Shown here in pieces: positions 1-8,402 of a stretch of 24,401 nt of DNA (within the stretch, counting starts at the first letter, position 1; each line of letters starts with the position of its first letter). Position numbers and translations under genes: made by a program. This DNA is from a virus. The notes under the pieces were generated by a model that saw only the letters and a list, made by a program, of their open reading frames with translations, did not search any database and was not told the origin of the DNA. The DNA is taken from the IMG/VR virus record IMGVR_UViG_3300048768_000191, positions 1 to 24,401 of that record. One strand, 5' to 3'.

Positions 1-2
1 GA

Positions 3-1577
3 AAAATATGGTCTAAAAATTTAGAATATTTAAGGGATTGTTTAATTAATGTTCCTGATCTTAATTTTGTTATATCAAAAGAAGATTTACATCAATGTAT
101 TCTGGGGTGGTTGGCAGGAGATGGTAGCATAGATTTAAATGGAAGATTTGTAATAAATCATAGTTTAGTTCAATTGTCTTATTTATACTTAAAAAGAAAG
201 ATTTTATATAGTTATTTGTCTAATGTGGTAACTGTCCCAGCTCAACATTTTTCCATGTCTAATGATAAAATATATATCGGTGGAAAAGAACAATTGGGTA
301 TATCTTGTTCCGGCCTAAAAGAATATACAGTTTATTTAAAAAAAGATGGTTCTAAGGATTATGAAAAAATTTTTTCAGAATTAACGGATTTGGGGTGGGC
401 ATGCTATTTTATGGATGACGGATCTTTTTTTAGTGGAAAAACTGTTATATCAATGAGCTCCAGTAATGCTTCATATTTTGAAAATAAATATAATTTTGGT
501 TTAAAGTCATTTTTAGATGATCATTCATTGGAAGTTAAAAAGATAGATCCAAAGTATATTATACCTTGCATGTATGATAAAGTAAGGTTATGCTCTGAAG
601 TTGGTTCTTTTTGGAAAGAATATCTTCCTGAGTTGTTTGAAGTATCTATAAATAATGATTTTGATCTTTGTTTTATAAATAGATATGTGTTAGCAAAAAA
701 TGAGAGCTTATTAAATAGGGCTACAGAATATTATATAAAAAGAGGTTTTCCATATTTTAATGTAAATGAGGACTATTTAAAAAAAGAATATACTAAGTTA
801 TCAGAACTTAGTACACAGTATATCTGGAAGGACAAAAGCACTATTAAATACATAGATGTCGGCAATAAAATATTTAAAAATTTTATGCCACATATGGTAG
901 AATCAAGCTATAGAGGAGTTTCCCCGTATGAAACATTTAATAACTTTTCTTCTTTAAGATCAGCCCTCGTGTATACACTTAAGTCTAATAAAACAATTTT
1001 GCCAGATTATTTGTTTAATAATCTTGTGTATTTTAATGGGGGAGTTTCTGGATTCCCTTGCGGTATAGCAAAAGCTATTGTAGAGAAATATACTGCTCCA
1101 GGAAATATGGTTGTAGACCCTTGTGCTGGATGGGGTGGCCGTTTATTAGGCACTGTATCATCTGATAGAAGATATTTTGGATTTGAGCCGTGGGATAAAA
1201 CAGCTATTTGTTTAAATAAAATTATTGATTATTATGGTTTAAACGATAAGGCAGAGGTTATTTGTTCTGATTTTGATATAAAAAAAGCGCCTAAATCCTG
1301 CGATTTAATATTGACATCACCACCTTATATAGATCTAGAAGTTTATGGGAAACCTATGAATAAAGAAGCGTGGATCAATCTTATAAATAGTATTTTTGTT
1401 TATGCAGAGAAGTCTTTAAATTTTAATGGTTTTTTTCTTTTAAATATCCCGAGATATTTAAAAGAATACCTACCAAAAACTTCACTTCTTGAAAAAGAGA
1501 CTATTTTTTGGTTTACTTCTTCAAGAAAAAAAGATGTTTCAAGTGCAGAAATCCTCATAGTGTTTCAGAAGCCATAA
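3..1577 (+). CDS. LAGLIDADG homing endonuclease fused to DNA methyltransferase (5' partial)
   Basis: The reading frame is open from the left edge, so the true start lies outside the window; 524 residues are visible. The first LAGLIDADG-type motif is GWLAGDGSIDLNG (bases 105-143) and the second is LGWACYFMDDGSF (around 391-429), about 95 residues apart, as in two-motif homing endonucleases. The last ~200 residues form a SAM-dependent DNA methyltransferase: motif X/I is PGNMVVDPCAGWGGRLLG (about 1099-1152), a motif II-like FGFEPWDKT follows, and the catalytic motif IV is LTSPPY (about 1312-1329). The TSPPY tetrad fits N4-cytosine or N6-adenine enzymes. I see no intein C-terminal His-Asn plus Cys/Ser/Thr junction between the halves, so this reads as a fusion rather than an intein host. 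It precedes the structural operon and is probably a mobile intruder. Confidence is high in both domains and lower in how they cooperate. Confidence 0.8.
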   Translation, partial: KIWSKNLEYLRDCLINVPDLNFVISKEDLHQCILGWLAGDGSIDLNGRFVINHSLVQLSYLYLKRKILYSYLSNVVTVPAQHFSMSNDKIYIGGKEQLGISCSGLKEYTVYLKKDGSKDYEKIFSELTDLGWACYFMDDGSFFSGKTVISMSSSNASYFENKYNFGLKSFLDDHSLEVKKIDPKYIIPCMYDKVRLCSEVGSFWKEYLPELFEVSINNDFDLCFINRYVLAKNESLLNRATEYYIKRGFPYFNVNEDYLKKEYTKLSELSTQYIWKDKSTIKYIDVGNKIFKNFMPHMVESSYRGVSPYETFNNFSSLRSALVYTLKSNKTILPDYLFNNLVYFNGGVSGFPCGIAKAIVEKYTAPGNMVVDPCAGWGGRLLGTVSSDRRYFGFEPWDKTAICLNKIIDYYGLNDKAEVICSDFDIKKAPKSCDLILTSPPYIDLEVYGKPMNKEAWINLINSIFVYAEKSLNFNGFFLLNIPRYLKEYLPKTSLLEKETIFWFTSSRKKDVSSAEILIVFQKP

Positions 1578-1639
1578 CCTTTTAATAAATATCCTCTATT
1601 ATATGCTCCTTCTTCGGTAACTAGGAGGGTTGTTTTGTT

Positions 1640-1939
1640 ATGGCCATAGAATTAGAATTTTTTATAGTAACAGGGCCTATTACAGGGCCTGTTTCAGATA
1701 TAGTTTTGAAGCACCCACCATCAACAGGTCCCAACAGTACTTTTGATATAGCTGTTGATCCTATAGGTGGGCCAGCTCAGGTTTTAGGTATAGACTATGG
1801 CATTACTGGATCTCTCCTAACAGGTATCCTTACGTGTAATTTGGAAGATTCAGATATTCCATCTATTCATCATATATACCAAGGATTGGGTGAAACGGGT
1901 CCTATTTTAAGAGTACTTTATAATTACGATACCCCCTAA
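1640..1939 (+). CDS. Small Thr-Gly-rich virion protein
   Basis: A 99-residue protein with a clear AGGAGG ribosome site at 1623-1628. It is rich in Thr-Gly turns (VTGPITGP, STGP, GITG, LTGI, GETGP) and ends in a beta pattern, VLGIDYGITG followed by ILRVLYNYDTP. A similar pattern occurs in a domain inserted in the next protein (GTDYTVNNGG followed by GDILRIMYSD). It contains no signal peptide or membrane segment. Its stop codon is one base from the start of the beta-helix gene, which suggests translational coupling and a shared complex. I infer a small tail-fibre or baseplate-associated beta-sandwich protein; no specific family is recognised. Confidence 0.6.
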   Translation: MAIELEFFIVTGPITGPVSDIVLKHPPSTGPNSTFDIAVDPIGGPAQVLGIDYGITGSLLTGILTCNLEDSDIPSIHHIYQGLGETGPILRVLYNYDTP

Positions 1940-1940
1940 T

Positions 1941-4358
1941 ATGTCTGAAAACAAATATTTAATCTATGTTGATGGGATTAGCGGTAATGATACTAATTCT
2001 GGGGAGGTATTGTCCCCAGTTAAGACATTACAGCACGCTTATGATATTGCTACTAATGGCTCTCTTATAGTCCTTCAAGCAAATGCATCCTCATACGGTG
2101 ATCTAATAATAACAAAAAATATTTCTTTAATGAGCGCCCATGGGATACGAGCAGAAGTTGGTCAACTTACTGTCCAGAATGCACAGGTTTTTACTTCATT
2201 TTTGGATTGTGTAAGTACGACAGGTACAGGAATATCCATAAATAATTCTGGAATAGATAAGACAGGTTGCCTGCAAGTTAATAACTGTAATTTTGGTAAC
2301 ATAAATTTTCCTATAATATTAAATAATTGCAATTATGCCAGTATACATAGAAATAAGTTTCAGACGTATTCTCAAGCCGTTCAGATAAATGGTTGCTCTG
2401 AGATTACAGCCAGCGCTAATACTTTCTATGATGGACCACAAGCTTTTGTTGTCCTCAATACAGGTTATTTGGATATTTATAATAATACACTTTTTGGTAA
2501 ATTATCAATACCTCCAGTAGGTGAAACGAATATTAATCTTAGAGTTATTTATGTAACTATTAGTAATAGTATACTTTCTTCAAAATATATAGATCTTCCA
2601 TCATATGCAGCGGCTAATGAATCAGGTTATAATGTTGCTGTAAATACTGTGAACGGAACTTCATTTGATTATGGGACCGACTATACAGTTAATAATGGCG
2701 GAAGGACAGTATCTTGGAACGGTTTAAACTTAGTACAGGAATTACATGCTGGTGATATACTAAGGATAATGTATAGTGATGCAGAAACTACAAATACTGG
2801 TGAAATTATATATGCTATTGCAGGTAACCCAAAGAGCAGGATAGATTCTAACAATATTAATGATGGATTAATAGGGGTCCATTTTATAGGTGATTTGAGG
2901 ATACGGTATAATAACTTTTTTGGTACATATACCGGTATCATAGGAGTTTCATCTGATTACACGGGTAATATTAACATAGACCCAAACTACGTTAATAAAC
3001 CTTTACAAAATTTTGAATTAAATCCTAATTCTCCTGATATATACGCTGCTGATCCTTATAGAAGTGGCCAAATTTTACAAGAGTTGGGGGTAGGTATTAC
3101 TGGTGGCGGGTTTACTGGTATCTTTGCTGTAGAAAGAGAAGGGGTAGCTCCTTTTGATAGGAATATTGATAAAGACGGAAGACATCGATTTACTTTAAAA
3201 AATCGTGATGATATCGGAGCCTACGAGTATCCTGATACTGGTATTAACGCTGACCCTTACACTTATATTTTTGAAGATGGTTATGATATAAATGTGCCAG
3301 GCTCTTATACAGGCCCCTATGGGACTCTTGATAGAGGTTTTCAGGACCCTAAGGATATAATAGTCAATACAAATATCTTGATGTATGAAGGGTATACGGG
3401 GCCTTTAGATCAAGGAGCTACTGGTATCCAGTATGGAAGATATTCTTCCGATGATTTAAATTTAAGCAGTGATCAGCTGCTAATAGGAAAAGAAAATAAA
3501 AGCAGTGTAATTTATATATATCCATCTTATCCGAGTTGTGGTATTACAGGTTTATTTGTAGGACCAACACCGCCAGCTGATGAGATGTCAGGAGATACTG
3601 GCAGTATTACAAATCCTTTTTCAGACATAAAAGATGCCATTAATGCATACGGATCAAGTACGGGGGTCATTTTTGTTTATCCCTCATTTTATTCTTCTTT
3701 CAAGGGATCTCCAGGGATAGAGATAGTCGGGTTGCCGAAGATTAATAATATCAATTTAGATAAAATGATTTATAACACGTATGCTGCTGTAGGTTGGACC
3801 GGTGCTAATTTTGCTGTGTTTGATGACGAATATATATCCTTTAATGGATCAGACGATATTGCGTCTCTTTTCCAGATGCTTAATAGTTTTAGTATACGGT
3901 TTGATATGCAAGTAATAATGGACAAATTAGAGACTAAAGTCTTTAATGATTCAAATTTTGTTTCTGTTTCAAAATCAGGTTCTACTTTAACTTTTAAGTA
4001 TTATACAGGTGGTATGACTTACACCGCTAATGCAGTAAGCACAGATAATTCATACAGACTTTTTATAGATGTTAAAGATGATAAGGCCGTTGTGAGAGTA
4101 AAAGGATTTTCAACGGATATAGAAAGAGATATTAATTTTGTTTCTGGATACACAGGCCCATGGTCTATGGATTATATCTATACGTATAATTCTTTACCAG
4201 GATGGACTGGTATCGTAACAAATTTTTTAATAGAGTCTGATAAAATATACATGCCTGATTTGAGTATAATTGGATATACAGGTACTGCTACCGAAAGAAA
4301 AGTTTATGGTATAGTTGGAGAGACTGGGTTAAATGATTGGTATGAGGCGAACATATAA
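1941..4358 (+). CDS. Right-handed beta-helix tail spike/fibre-like structural protein
   Basis: An 805-residue protein. Residues 8-45 match the DUF1565-type opening of parallel beta-helix proteins (YVDGISGNDTNSG, then SPVKTLQHAYDIA). Residues ~60-200 and ~286-370 are Asn-rich short rungs (NNCNFGN, LNNCNYASIHRNKF). Residues 411-430 give the usual closing motif of such helices, with DIGAYEY at 424-430. A beta-sandwich-like module (~215-280) interrupts the rungs. A second DUF1565-like opening is at ~537-580 (ITNPFSDIKDAINAYG). The last ~190 residues look like a jelly-roll, lectin-like fold (SFSIRFDMQV, SYRLFIDVKDD). About twenty Thr-Gly turns are scattered along it. It has no Shine-Dalgarno site of its own and starts one base after the previous stop; its own stop overlaps the next ATG. 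It is probably a fibre, spike or baseplate-decorating protein; an enzymatic (lyase) role is possible but no catalytic residues are recognised. Confidence 0.65.
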   Translation: MSENKYLIYVDGISGNDTNSGEVLSPVKTLQHAYDIATNGSLIVLQANASSYGDLIITKNISLMSAHGIRAEVGQLTVQNAQVFTSFLDCVSTTGTGISINNSGIDKTGCLQVNNCNFGNINFPIILNNCNYASIHRNKFQTYSQAVQINGCSEITASANTFYDGPQAFVVLNTGYLDIYNNTLFGKLSIPPVGETNINLRVIYVTISNSILSSKYIDLPSYAAANESGYNVAVNTVNGTSFDYGTDYTVNNGGRTVSWNGLNLVQELHAGDILRIMYSDAETTNTGEIIYAIAGNPKSRIDSNNINDGLIGVHFIGDLRIRYNNFFGTYTGIIGVSSDYTGNINIDPNYVNKPLQNFELNPNSPDIYAADPYRSGQILQELGVGITGGGFTGIFAVEREGVAPFDRNIDKDGRHRFTLKNRDDIGAYEYPDTGINADPYTYIFEDGYDINVPGSYTGPYGTLDRGFQDPKDIIVNTNILMYEGYTGPLDQGATGIQYGRYSSDDLNLSSDQLLIGKENKSSVIYIYPSYPSCGITGLFVGPTPPADEMSGDTGSITNPFSDIKDAINAYGSSTGVIFVYPSFYSSFKGSPGIEIVGLPKINNINLDKMIYNTYAAVGWTGANFAVFDDEYISFNGSDDIASLFQMLNSFSIRFDMQVIMDKLETKVFNDSNFVSVSKSGSTLTFKYYTGGMTYTANAVSTDNSYRLFIDVKDDKAVVRVKGFSTDIERDINFVSGYTGPWSMDYIYTYNSLPGWTGIVTNFLIESDKIYMPDLSIIGYTGTATERKVYGIVGETGLNDWYEANI

Positions 4359-7075
4359 TGGAATACAATTTTAATAGACCTGATTTTCCTTTAAAATATA
4401 GGTCAGGAAACGATACTCCACCATCGTTACCTCTTGCTCCTCGTAATGTTAATGTTACGAGTCCTTTTTTAATTGGGATCATCGATATACGCTGGGATAA
4501 TCCGGCTATTTATGCTGAGAATAGTGGACTGCAAATATTAGGGGTTAATGTTTATAAGTCATATAACTCTCCCGAAGGTCCTTATACACAAATAAACACG
4601 ACTCCTATAGGAGCTCTATACTGTAGGGATCAAACCCAAGAGATACAAATAACTGAAGATCCTATGCAAGGTGGGAGATTTATAGCAGGGACTACAGCCA
4701 GAGGAGAATGGGTAGCTAAAACTTTTCATAGACCTATTATTATTCCAGGGACTAATGGTCAGATAGCTAACAATTGGGCCCATGTAAGAGTAGAGGTTAA
4801 AGAAACAGCCTTGGATGATTTTGTTACTGTACCAGCTTTTAAAGTTATTGGAGAACAAGGGCAGATTTACTTAATAAATTCTAAAGTTTATAATCACGAT
4901 ACTAATAGGTTGGATGATCCTGTGCTGCCTCAGATTGATAAAGGTGGGGAAGTTAGGATCACCTATACGTATATAAACAACTGGAACCAGACAGATTTAT
5001 TCAGGAAAATTTATTATAAAGTTACAACAGTTGCTTTTGATAATACTTGTACTGGTGGTACAAAAGAGACCCCGCTTAATCAAGTAGAAGCTTTCAGTCT
5101 TTATGACATGGAGAAGATAGATTGGATGTGGGCTGAAGCTATTAGAAGGAATAAATGGATTTTGGAGCAGGGTGGGGAAAGAGTAAAGTTGTTTATACGT
5201 AAGTGGTCCGGTTATTTGTGTCCATGTTGGGATGATCAATACAGGCAGGCTAAGGCTGATCATGAGCTCTGTTTTGCCCCCGGAACACCCGTACGTACTA
5301 TTAAAGGTTGGGTAGATATAGATAAAATTAAAGTAGGCGATTTTGTGTTATCTTCAGACGGTTTATATCATAAAGTCTTAAAAACATTTGAAAGGGATTT
5401 TAAAGGGGATTTAATATCTATATACCCCTCTGTTTCAACACGGCCTATATTATCTACGCCAAAACACCCTTATTTAGTTTTAAGGGGTAGTCATAATAGA
5501 AAAATAGGTTGTGGGCCTAAGTGTAATAGCTTTATACAAGATGGTGATGGGTTCCCAACTGGCAATCCAGATGTTAAGTTATTGCCAAGCGGTAAATGGT
5601 GGGCTCGTGCTCAAGTGGGAGAAAAGAGAGGCCAGGGTCGTAAAGCATTGGGTACTTTTAAAACTAAAGAAGAAGCTATTAATGCTATATATGAGTATAG
5701 AATTAAAACATATAAACCTGCACATGCCTTGCAATGGGACAGTGCTGAAAATATTAATAAAAAAGATTGGGTTACTACACAATGGTTTAAAGAAACACAA
5801 GATATTTCAGAAATTAACGTTCCTAATAAATATTTTAAAAATATTAATTACGGACCTAAAAGAATAGGTCCAACAAAATATATAGTAGATGAAGATTTTC
5901 TATGGATGATAGGTATGTATCTAGCTGAAGGTAGCCCTGGAAGTAGAAGTATTATTTTTTCTTTGCATGTAAATGAAATAGAGTATCAAAATAAGTTAAT
6001 TAATATATTTAAAAAATACGGATTTAAAGCATATGTTTTTAAAAGGAATGGATTGGGAGTTGTTGTATCAGTTACAAGTACAATACTTTCAGAATGGTTC
6101 CCTGAATGGTTAGGTTCTAAATGTGATAAAAAGCACATACCAGAAGAATTTATGTATTTACCTAAACATAAATTGTGGGCTCTTATACAAGGTATTTATG
6201 ATGGAGACGGTTCTAAGACAGATCACGAAATAGGACAAACATCAGAATATTTATCTTTACAACTTGTTGAACTTTTACATCGTGTAGGTGAACAACCTTT
6301 AGTTAGGCAGCAAATTTCTAAAGTATTAACACCCAAGGGTAATGTCAGAAAAATATGCTATTGTATTAACTGGGCTGAAGATAATTTTTATCATGTTAAT
6401 CGTAAAGGAAGATGGGTTTTTAAAAGTAATGTGCTATCTAAAATTAAAAAAGTTTCTAAGGTGTCTTATTCTGGAAAAGTACATAATTTAGAAGTTGAAG
6501 GGGATCCTACATATATTGTTAATGGAGTTACAACCCATAATTGTATGGGCACTGGGTACATAGGTGGCTATGAAGGGCCTTACGACATAATTGTTGCTCC
6601 TCCGGAGGCCGAGAAGACTGTCAATTTGTTTGATGTTGGATTACACGTCAATTACAATTGGAGTACTTGGACGGGCCCTTATCCGCTTCTTACAGACCGT
6701 GATTTTGTTGTTCGAGGGAATAATGATAGATTCTCTATAGCTCATATTAATGCACAAGGTCAGAGAGGGGCTATATTCCAGCAGCATTTTGAGTTGGCCC
6801 AGTTGGATCAGCAGGATATACGATATAAAGTTCCTATTACTGGAGGAGAGGTTAGTGTGCCTCCAAGCTATAATCCGTATCATACTTCAAAGCCTACTGA
6901 TGCAAGTCCTGTAATTGATGACAAACCGACAAGACCTGAGCAGTATCAATATAAAGGGCGTACAGTTACGTTCGAGAACATCGTTATGGTTTTGTTATTT
7001 TCTTTAATAGGTATTAATGGTTTGTTTAGTGTTGTAGAAAATGTAATCAAATCTGTTGGTCAGAATATAATATGA
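4358..7075 (+). CDS. FnIII-type virion structural protein interrupted by an intein
   Basis: A 905-residue precursor; removing intein residues 305-728 leaves a 481-residue mature protein. The start overlaps the previous stop (TAATG), implying coupling. Residues ~24-90 resemble a fibronectin III domain (RWDNPAIY, GVNVYKSYNSPEGPYTQIN). Residues ~121-209 match the beta module also seen in the sheath and the 14284 gene (RPIIIPGTNG ... EVRITYTYINN). The mature junction joins ADHEL to CMGTGYIGGYEGPYD, rebuilding a Cys-rich segment (CPC ... CMGTG) that resembles a small metal-binding or disulfide knuckle. Downstream is WTGPYPLLTDRDFVVRGNNDRF, split here only by my reading. The C-terminus has a hydrophobic stretch (IVMVLLFSLIGINGLFSVV). 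It is likely a neck, baseplate or fibre-attachment protein; the exact role is not determined. Confidence 0.6.
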   Translation: MEYNFNRPDFPLKYRSGNDTPPSLPLAPRNVNVTSPFLIGIIDIRWDNPAIYAENSGLQILGVNVYKSYNSPEGPYTQINTTPIGALYCRDQTQEIQITEDPMQGGRFIAGTTARGEWVAKTFHRPIIIPGTNGQIANNWAHVRVEVKETALDDFVTVPAFKVIGEQGQIYLINSKVYNHDTNRLDDPVLPQIDKGGEVRITYTYINNWNQTDLFRKIYYKVTTVAFDNTCTGGTKETPLNQVEAFSLYDMEKIDWMWAEAIRRNKWILEQGGERVKLFIRKWSGYLCPCWDDQYRQAKADHELCFAPGTPVRTIKGWVDIDKIKVGDFVLSSDGLYHKVLKTFERDFKGDLISIYPSVSTRPILSTPKHPYLVLRGSHNRKIGCGPKCNSFIQDGDGFPTGNPDVKLLPSGKWWARAQVGEKRGQGRKALGTFKTKEEAINAIYEYRIKTYKPAHALQWDSAENINKKDWVTTQWFKETQDISEINVPNKYFKNINYGPKRIGPTKYIVDEDFLWMIGMYLAEGSPGSRSIIFSLHVNEIEYQNKLINIFKKYGFKAYVFKRNGLGVVVSVTSTILSEWFPEWLGSKCDKKHIPEEFMYLPKHKLWALIQGIYDGDGSKTDHEIGQTSEYLSLQLVELLHRVGEQPLVRQQISKVLTPKGNVRKICYCINWAEDNFYHVNRKGRWVFKSNVLSKIKKVSKVSYSGKVHNLEVEGDPTYIVNGVTTHNCMGTGYIGGYEGPYDIIVAPPEAEKTVNLFDVGLHVNYNWSTWTGPYPLLTDRDFVVRGNNDRFSIAHINAQGQRGAIFQQHFELAQLDQQDIRYKVPITGGEVSVPPSYNPYHTSKPTDASPVIDDKPTRPEQYQYKGRTVTFENIVMVLLFSLIGINGLFSVVENVIKSVGQNII
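5270..6541 (+). mobile_element. Intein with AP2-like domain and LAGLIDADG endonuclease
   Basis: In-frame 424-residue intein (host residues 305-728). Block A starts at Cys305 (CFAPGTPVRTIKGWVDIDKI). Block B is STPKHPYLVL, with the usual T-x-x-H. Block F/G is HNLEVEGDPTYIVNG followed by VTTHN, and the +1 residue is Cys. The two endonuclease helices are WMIGMYLAEGS (~517-527) and LIQGIYDGDGS (~610-620), each with an acidic residue, so nuclease activity is plausible. Between block B and the first helix lies an AP2-like DNA-binding segment at residues ~409-448 (GKWWARAQV ... KALGTFKTKEEAINAIYEYR). All splicing residues needed for class 1 splicing (Cys1, block B His, penultimate His, terminal Asn, Cys+1) are visible. 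The insertion lies directly in the Cys-x-Gly-Thr-Gly motif of the host protein, a typical conserved-site choice. Confidence 0.9.
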
Positions 7076-7109
7076 TTAAATCACAACATCAGGGGAAATG
7101 AGTGAATAA

Positions 7110-8150
7110 ATGGGTGTCTTACCAAAAGTTTTGTTTATCTGCAAGGAGCGTACAAATTTTTATTCCTATGGGTATGGGAATTCCGTAGGGTTAATGAACT
7201 CCTCAAGATTTGTTATTAATTATTTAGAAGAAATAGATATAGAAAGCAAGTTATCTGTAGTTAAGGATGCCAATGGGATAGATAAAGAAGTTTTTGATTA
7301 TAACCCAACGCATGTAATTTTAGAAGCCCTATGGGTAACGCCTAAAAAGATCCAAGAGCTTCTGTCTATAAAGAGGTACAAGAAAATTACTTGGATAATA
7401 AGACTCCATAGTAAAATAAGTTTTATATCATCTGAAGGTATAGCTTTTACTTGGATTACAGGATATGTTAAATTAATGAAGGATTTTAAAAATTTGTTTG
7501 TTTCTGTTAATAGTTTTGAATTTACAGAGGATTTAGAAAAAATATTTTTCATTAAAAGTCTATATCTGCCTAATATATATCTACCAAAAGAAGATATTCC
7601 TGTAAAGGTTCCGGTTGTTAAAGATTATATAGACATAGGGTGCTTTGGGGCGATTAGGCCTTTTAAAAATATTCTTACACAAGCGATAGCAGCCATTGAA
7701 TACGGCGAAGAACTGGAGAAGGTGATCCATTTTCACGTAAATTCCGATAGGCAGGAGCAATCTGGTGATAATGTCTATAAGAATCTCAAAGCTCTTTTTG
7801 CAGGGACAAAACACAAACTTATAGATCATTCATGGCTGAGTCATAAAGATTTTGTAAAAGTTGTAGTCCAAATGGATGTTGGTCTTCAAGTTAGTTTGAG
7901 TGAGACATTTAATATTGTAGCTGCTGATTTTATTTTTAACGGAGTCCCCCTTATCGGATCAAAGGATATTACGTGGTTGCCTGAGATGTTTCAAGCTGAC
8001 CCAAATTCATCAGAAGATATCTTAGAAAAGATTAGATTTATTATCGATACGAAGGATTTTGATGTTTATAAGTTAAATAATATTTATTTAGATTGGTACA
8101 ATAGAAAAGCAAAAAAAGTTTGGAGAGATTATTTATTGTATAACGTTTAG
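7110..8150 (+). CDS. GT-B fold glycosyltransferase
   Basis: A 346-residue protein. The C-terminal Rossmann half begins at ~174 with DIGCFGAIRPFKN, the usual start of the nucleotide-sugar domain in GT4-like enzymes. It continues to SLSETFNIVAADFIFNGVP (262-280), the donor-binding E-x-x-x-x-x-x-A pattern typical of GT-B enzymes, followed by LIGSKDITWLP. The N-terminal half is a weaker Rossmann-like acceptor domain (VLFICKERTNFYSYGYGN). There is no signal peptide or membrane segment, so it is probably cytoplasmic. A purine-rich stretch (AGGGGAAA) precedes the ATG; an ATG 12 bases upstream stops after three codons. It sits between virion genes, so it may glycosylate a virion protein, phage DNA or a host surface glycan; the acceptor cannot be read from sequence. 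Confidence 0.75.
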   Translation: MGVLPKVLFICKERTNFYSYGYGNSVGLMNSSRFVINYLEEIDIESKLSVVKDANGIDKEVFDYNPTHVILEALWVTPKKIQELLSIKRYKKITWIIRLHSKISFISSEGIAFTWITGYVKLMKDFKNLFVSVNSFEFTEDLEKIFFIKSLYLPNIYLPKEDIPVKVPVVKDYIDIGCFGAIRPFKNILTQAIAAIEYGEELEKVIHFHVNSDRQEQSGDNVYKNLKALFAGTKHKLIDHSWLSHKDFVKVVVQMDVGLQVSLSETFNIVAADFIFNGVPLIGSKDITWLPEMFQADPNSSEDILEKIRFIIDTKDFDVYKLNNIYLDWYNRKAKKVWRDYLLYNV

Positions 8151-8180
8151 AAGTTTAAACCTTAATTTAATGGAGGTGTT

Positions 8181-8372
8181 ATGAGAACTCTTATAATTTT
8201 TGTTGTTGCTTGTGGGGTTATGCTTAGTTGCTGTAATAAGGTTAAGAAAGTAGCTCCTTTAACGACAAAGCCTGCGGTAGTTGCAGTAGCTAAAGATACG
8301 ACAAAAGCCATGGTTAAAGATACGACAAAAGCCATTACAAAGGAAACTGCAAAAGAACCAGCCAAGAAATAA
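8181..8372 (+). CDS. Small lipoprotein-like protein with KDTTKA repeats
   Basis: A 63-residue protein preceded by a good GGAGGT ribosome site (8171-8176). It starts with a short positively charged and hydrophobic stretch ending in VMLSCCNK (14-21 region), which resembles a lipoprotein signal with a Cys for lipid attachment. The residue at -3 is not the usual Leu for the first Cys, so the lipobox is imperfect. The rest is Lys/Ala/Thr-rich and contains two copies of KDTTKA plus a diverged copy (ITKETAKE). Such small phage lipoproteins are often outer-membrane spanin subunits or exclusion factors, but neither function is shown here. It is followed 30 bases later by another small exported protein. 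Confidence 0.55.
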   Translation: MRTLIIFVVACGVMLSCCNKVKKVAPLTTKPAVVAVAKDTTKAMVKDTTKAITKETAKEPAKK

Positions 8373-8402
8373 TTTTTATTAAAAGTTGTTTTAGGTTGAA
8401 TT

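Noticed and set aside
3-1577. Intein in a methyltransferase gene.
   Set aside because: No His-Asn followed by Cys/Ser/Thr and no block F appear between the endonuclease and methyltransferase halves.
5511-5867. A 118-codon + strand open frame inside the intein.
   Set aside because: It overlaps the intein in another frame; the intein frame carries all recognised motifs, and this frame shows none.
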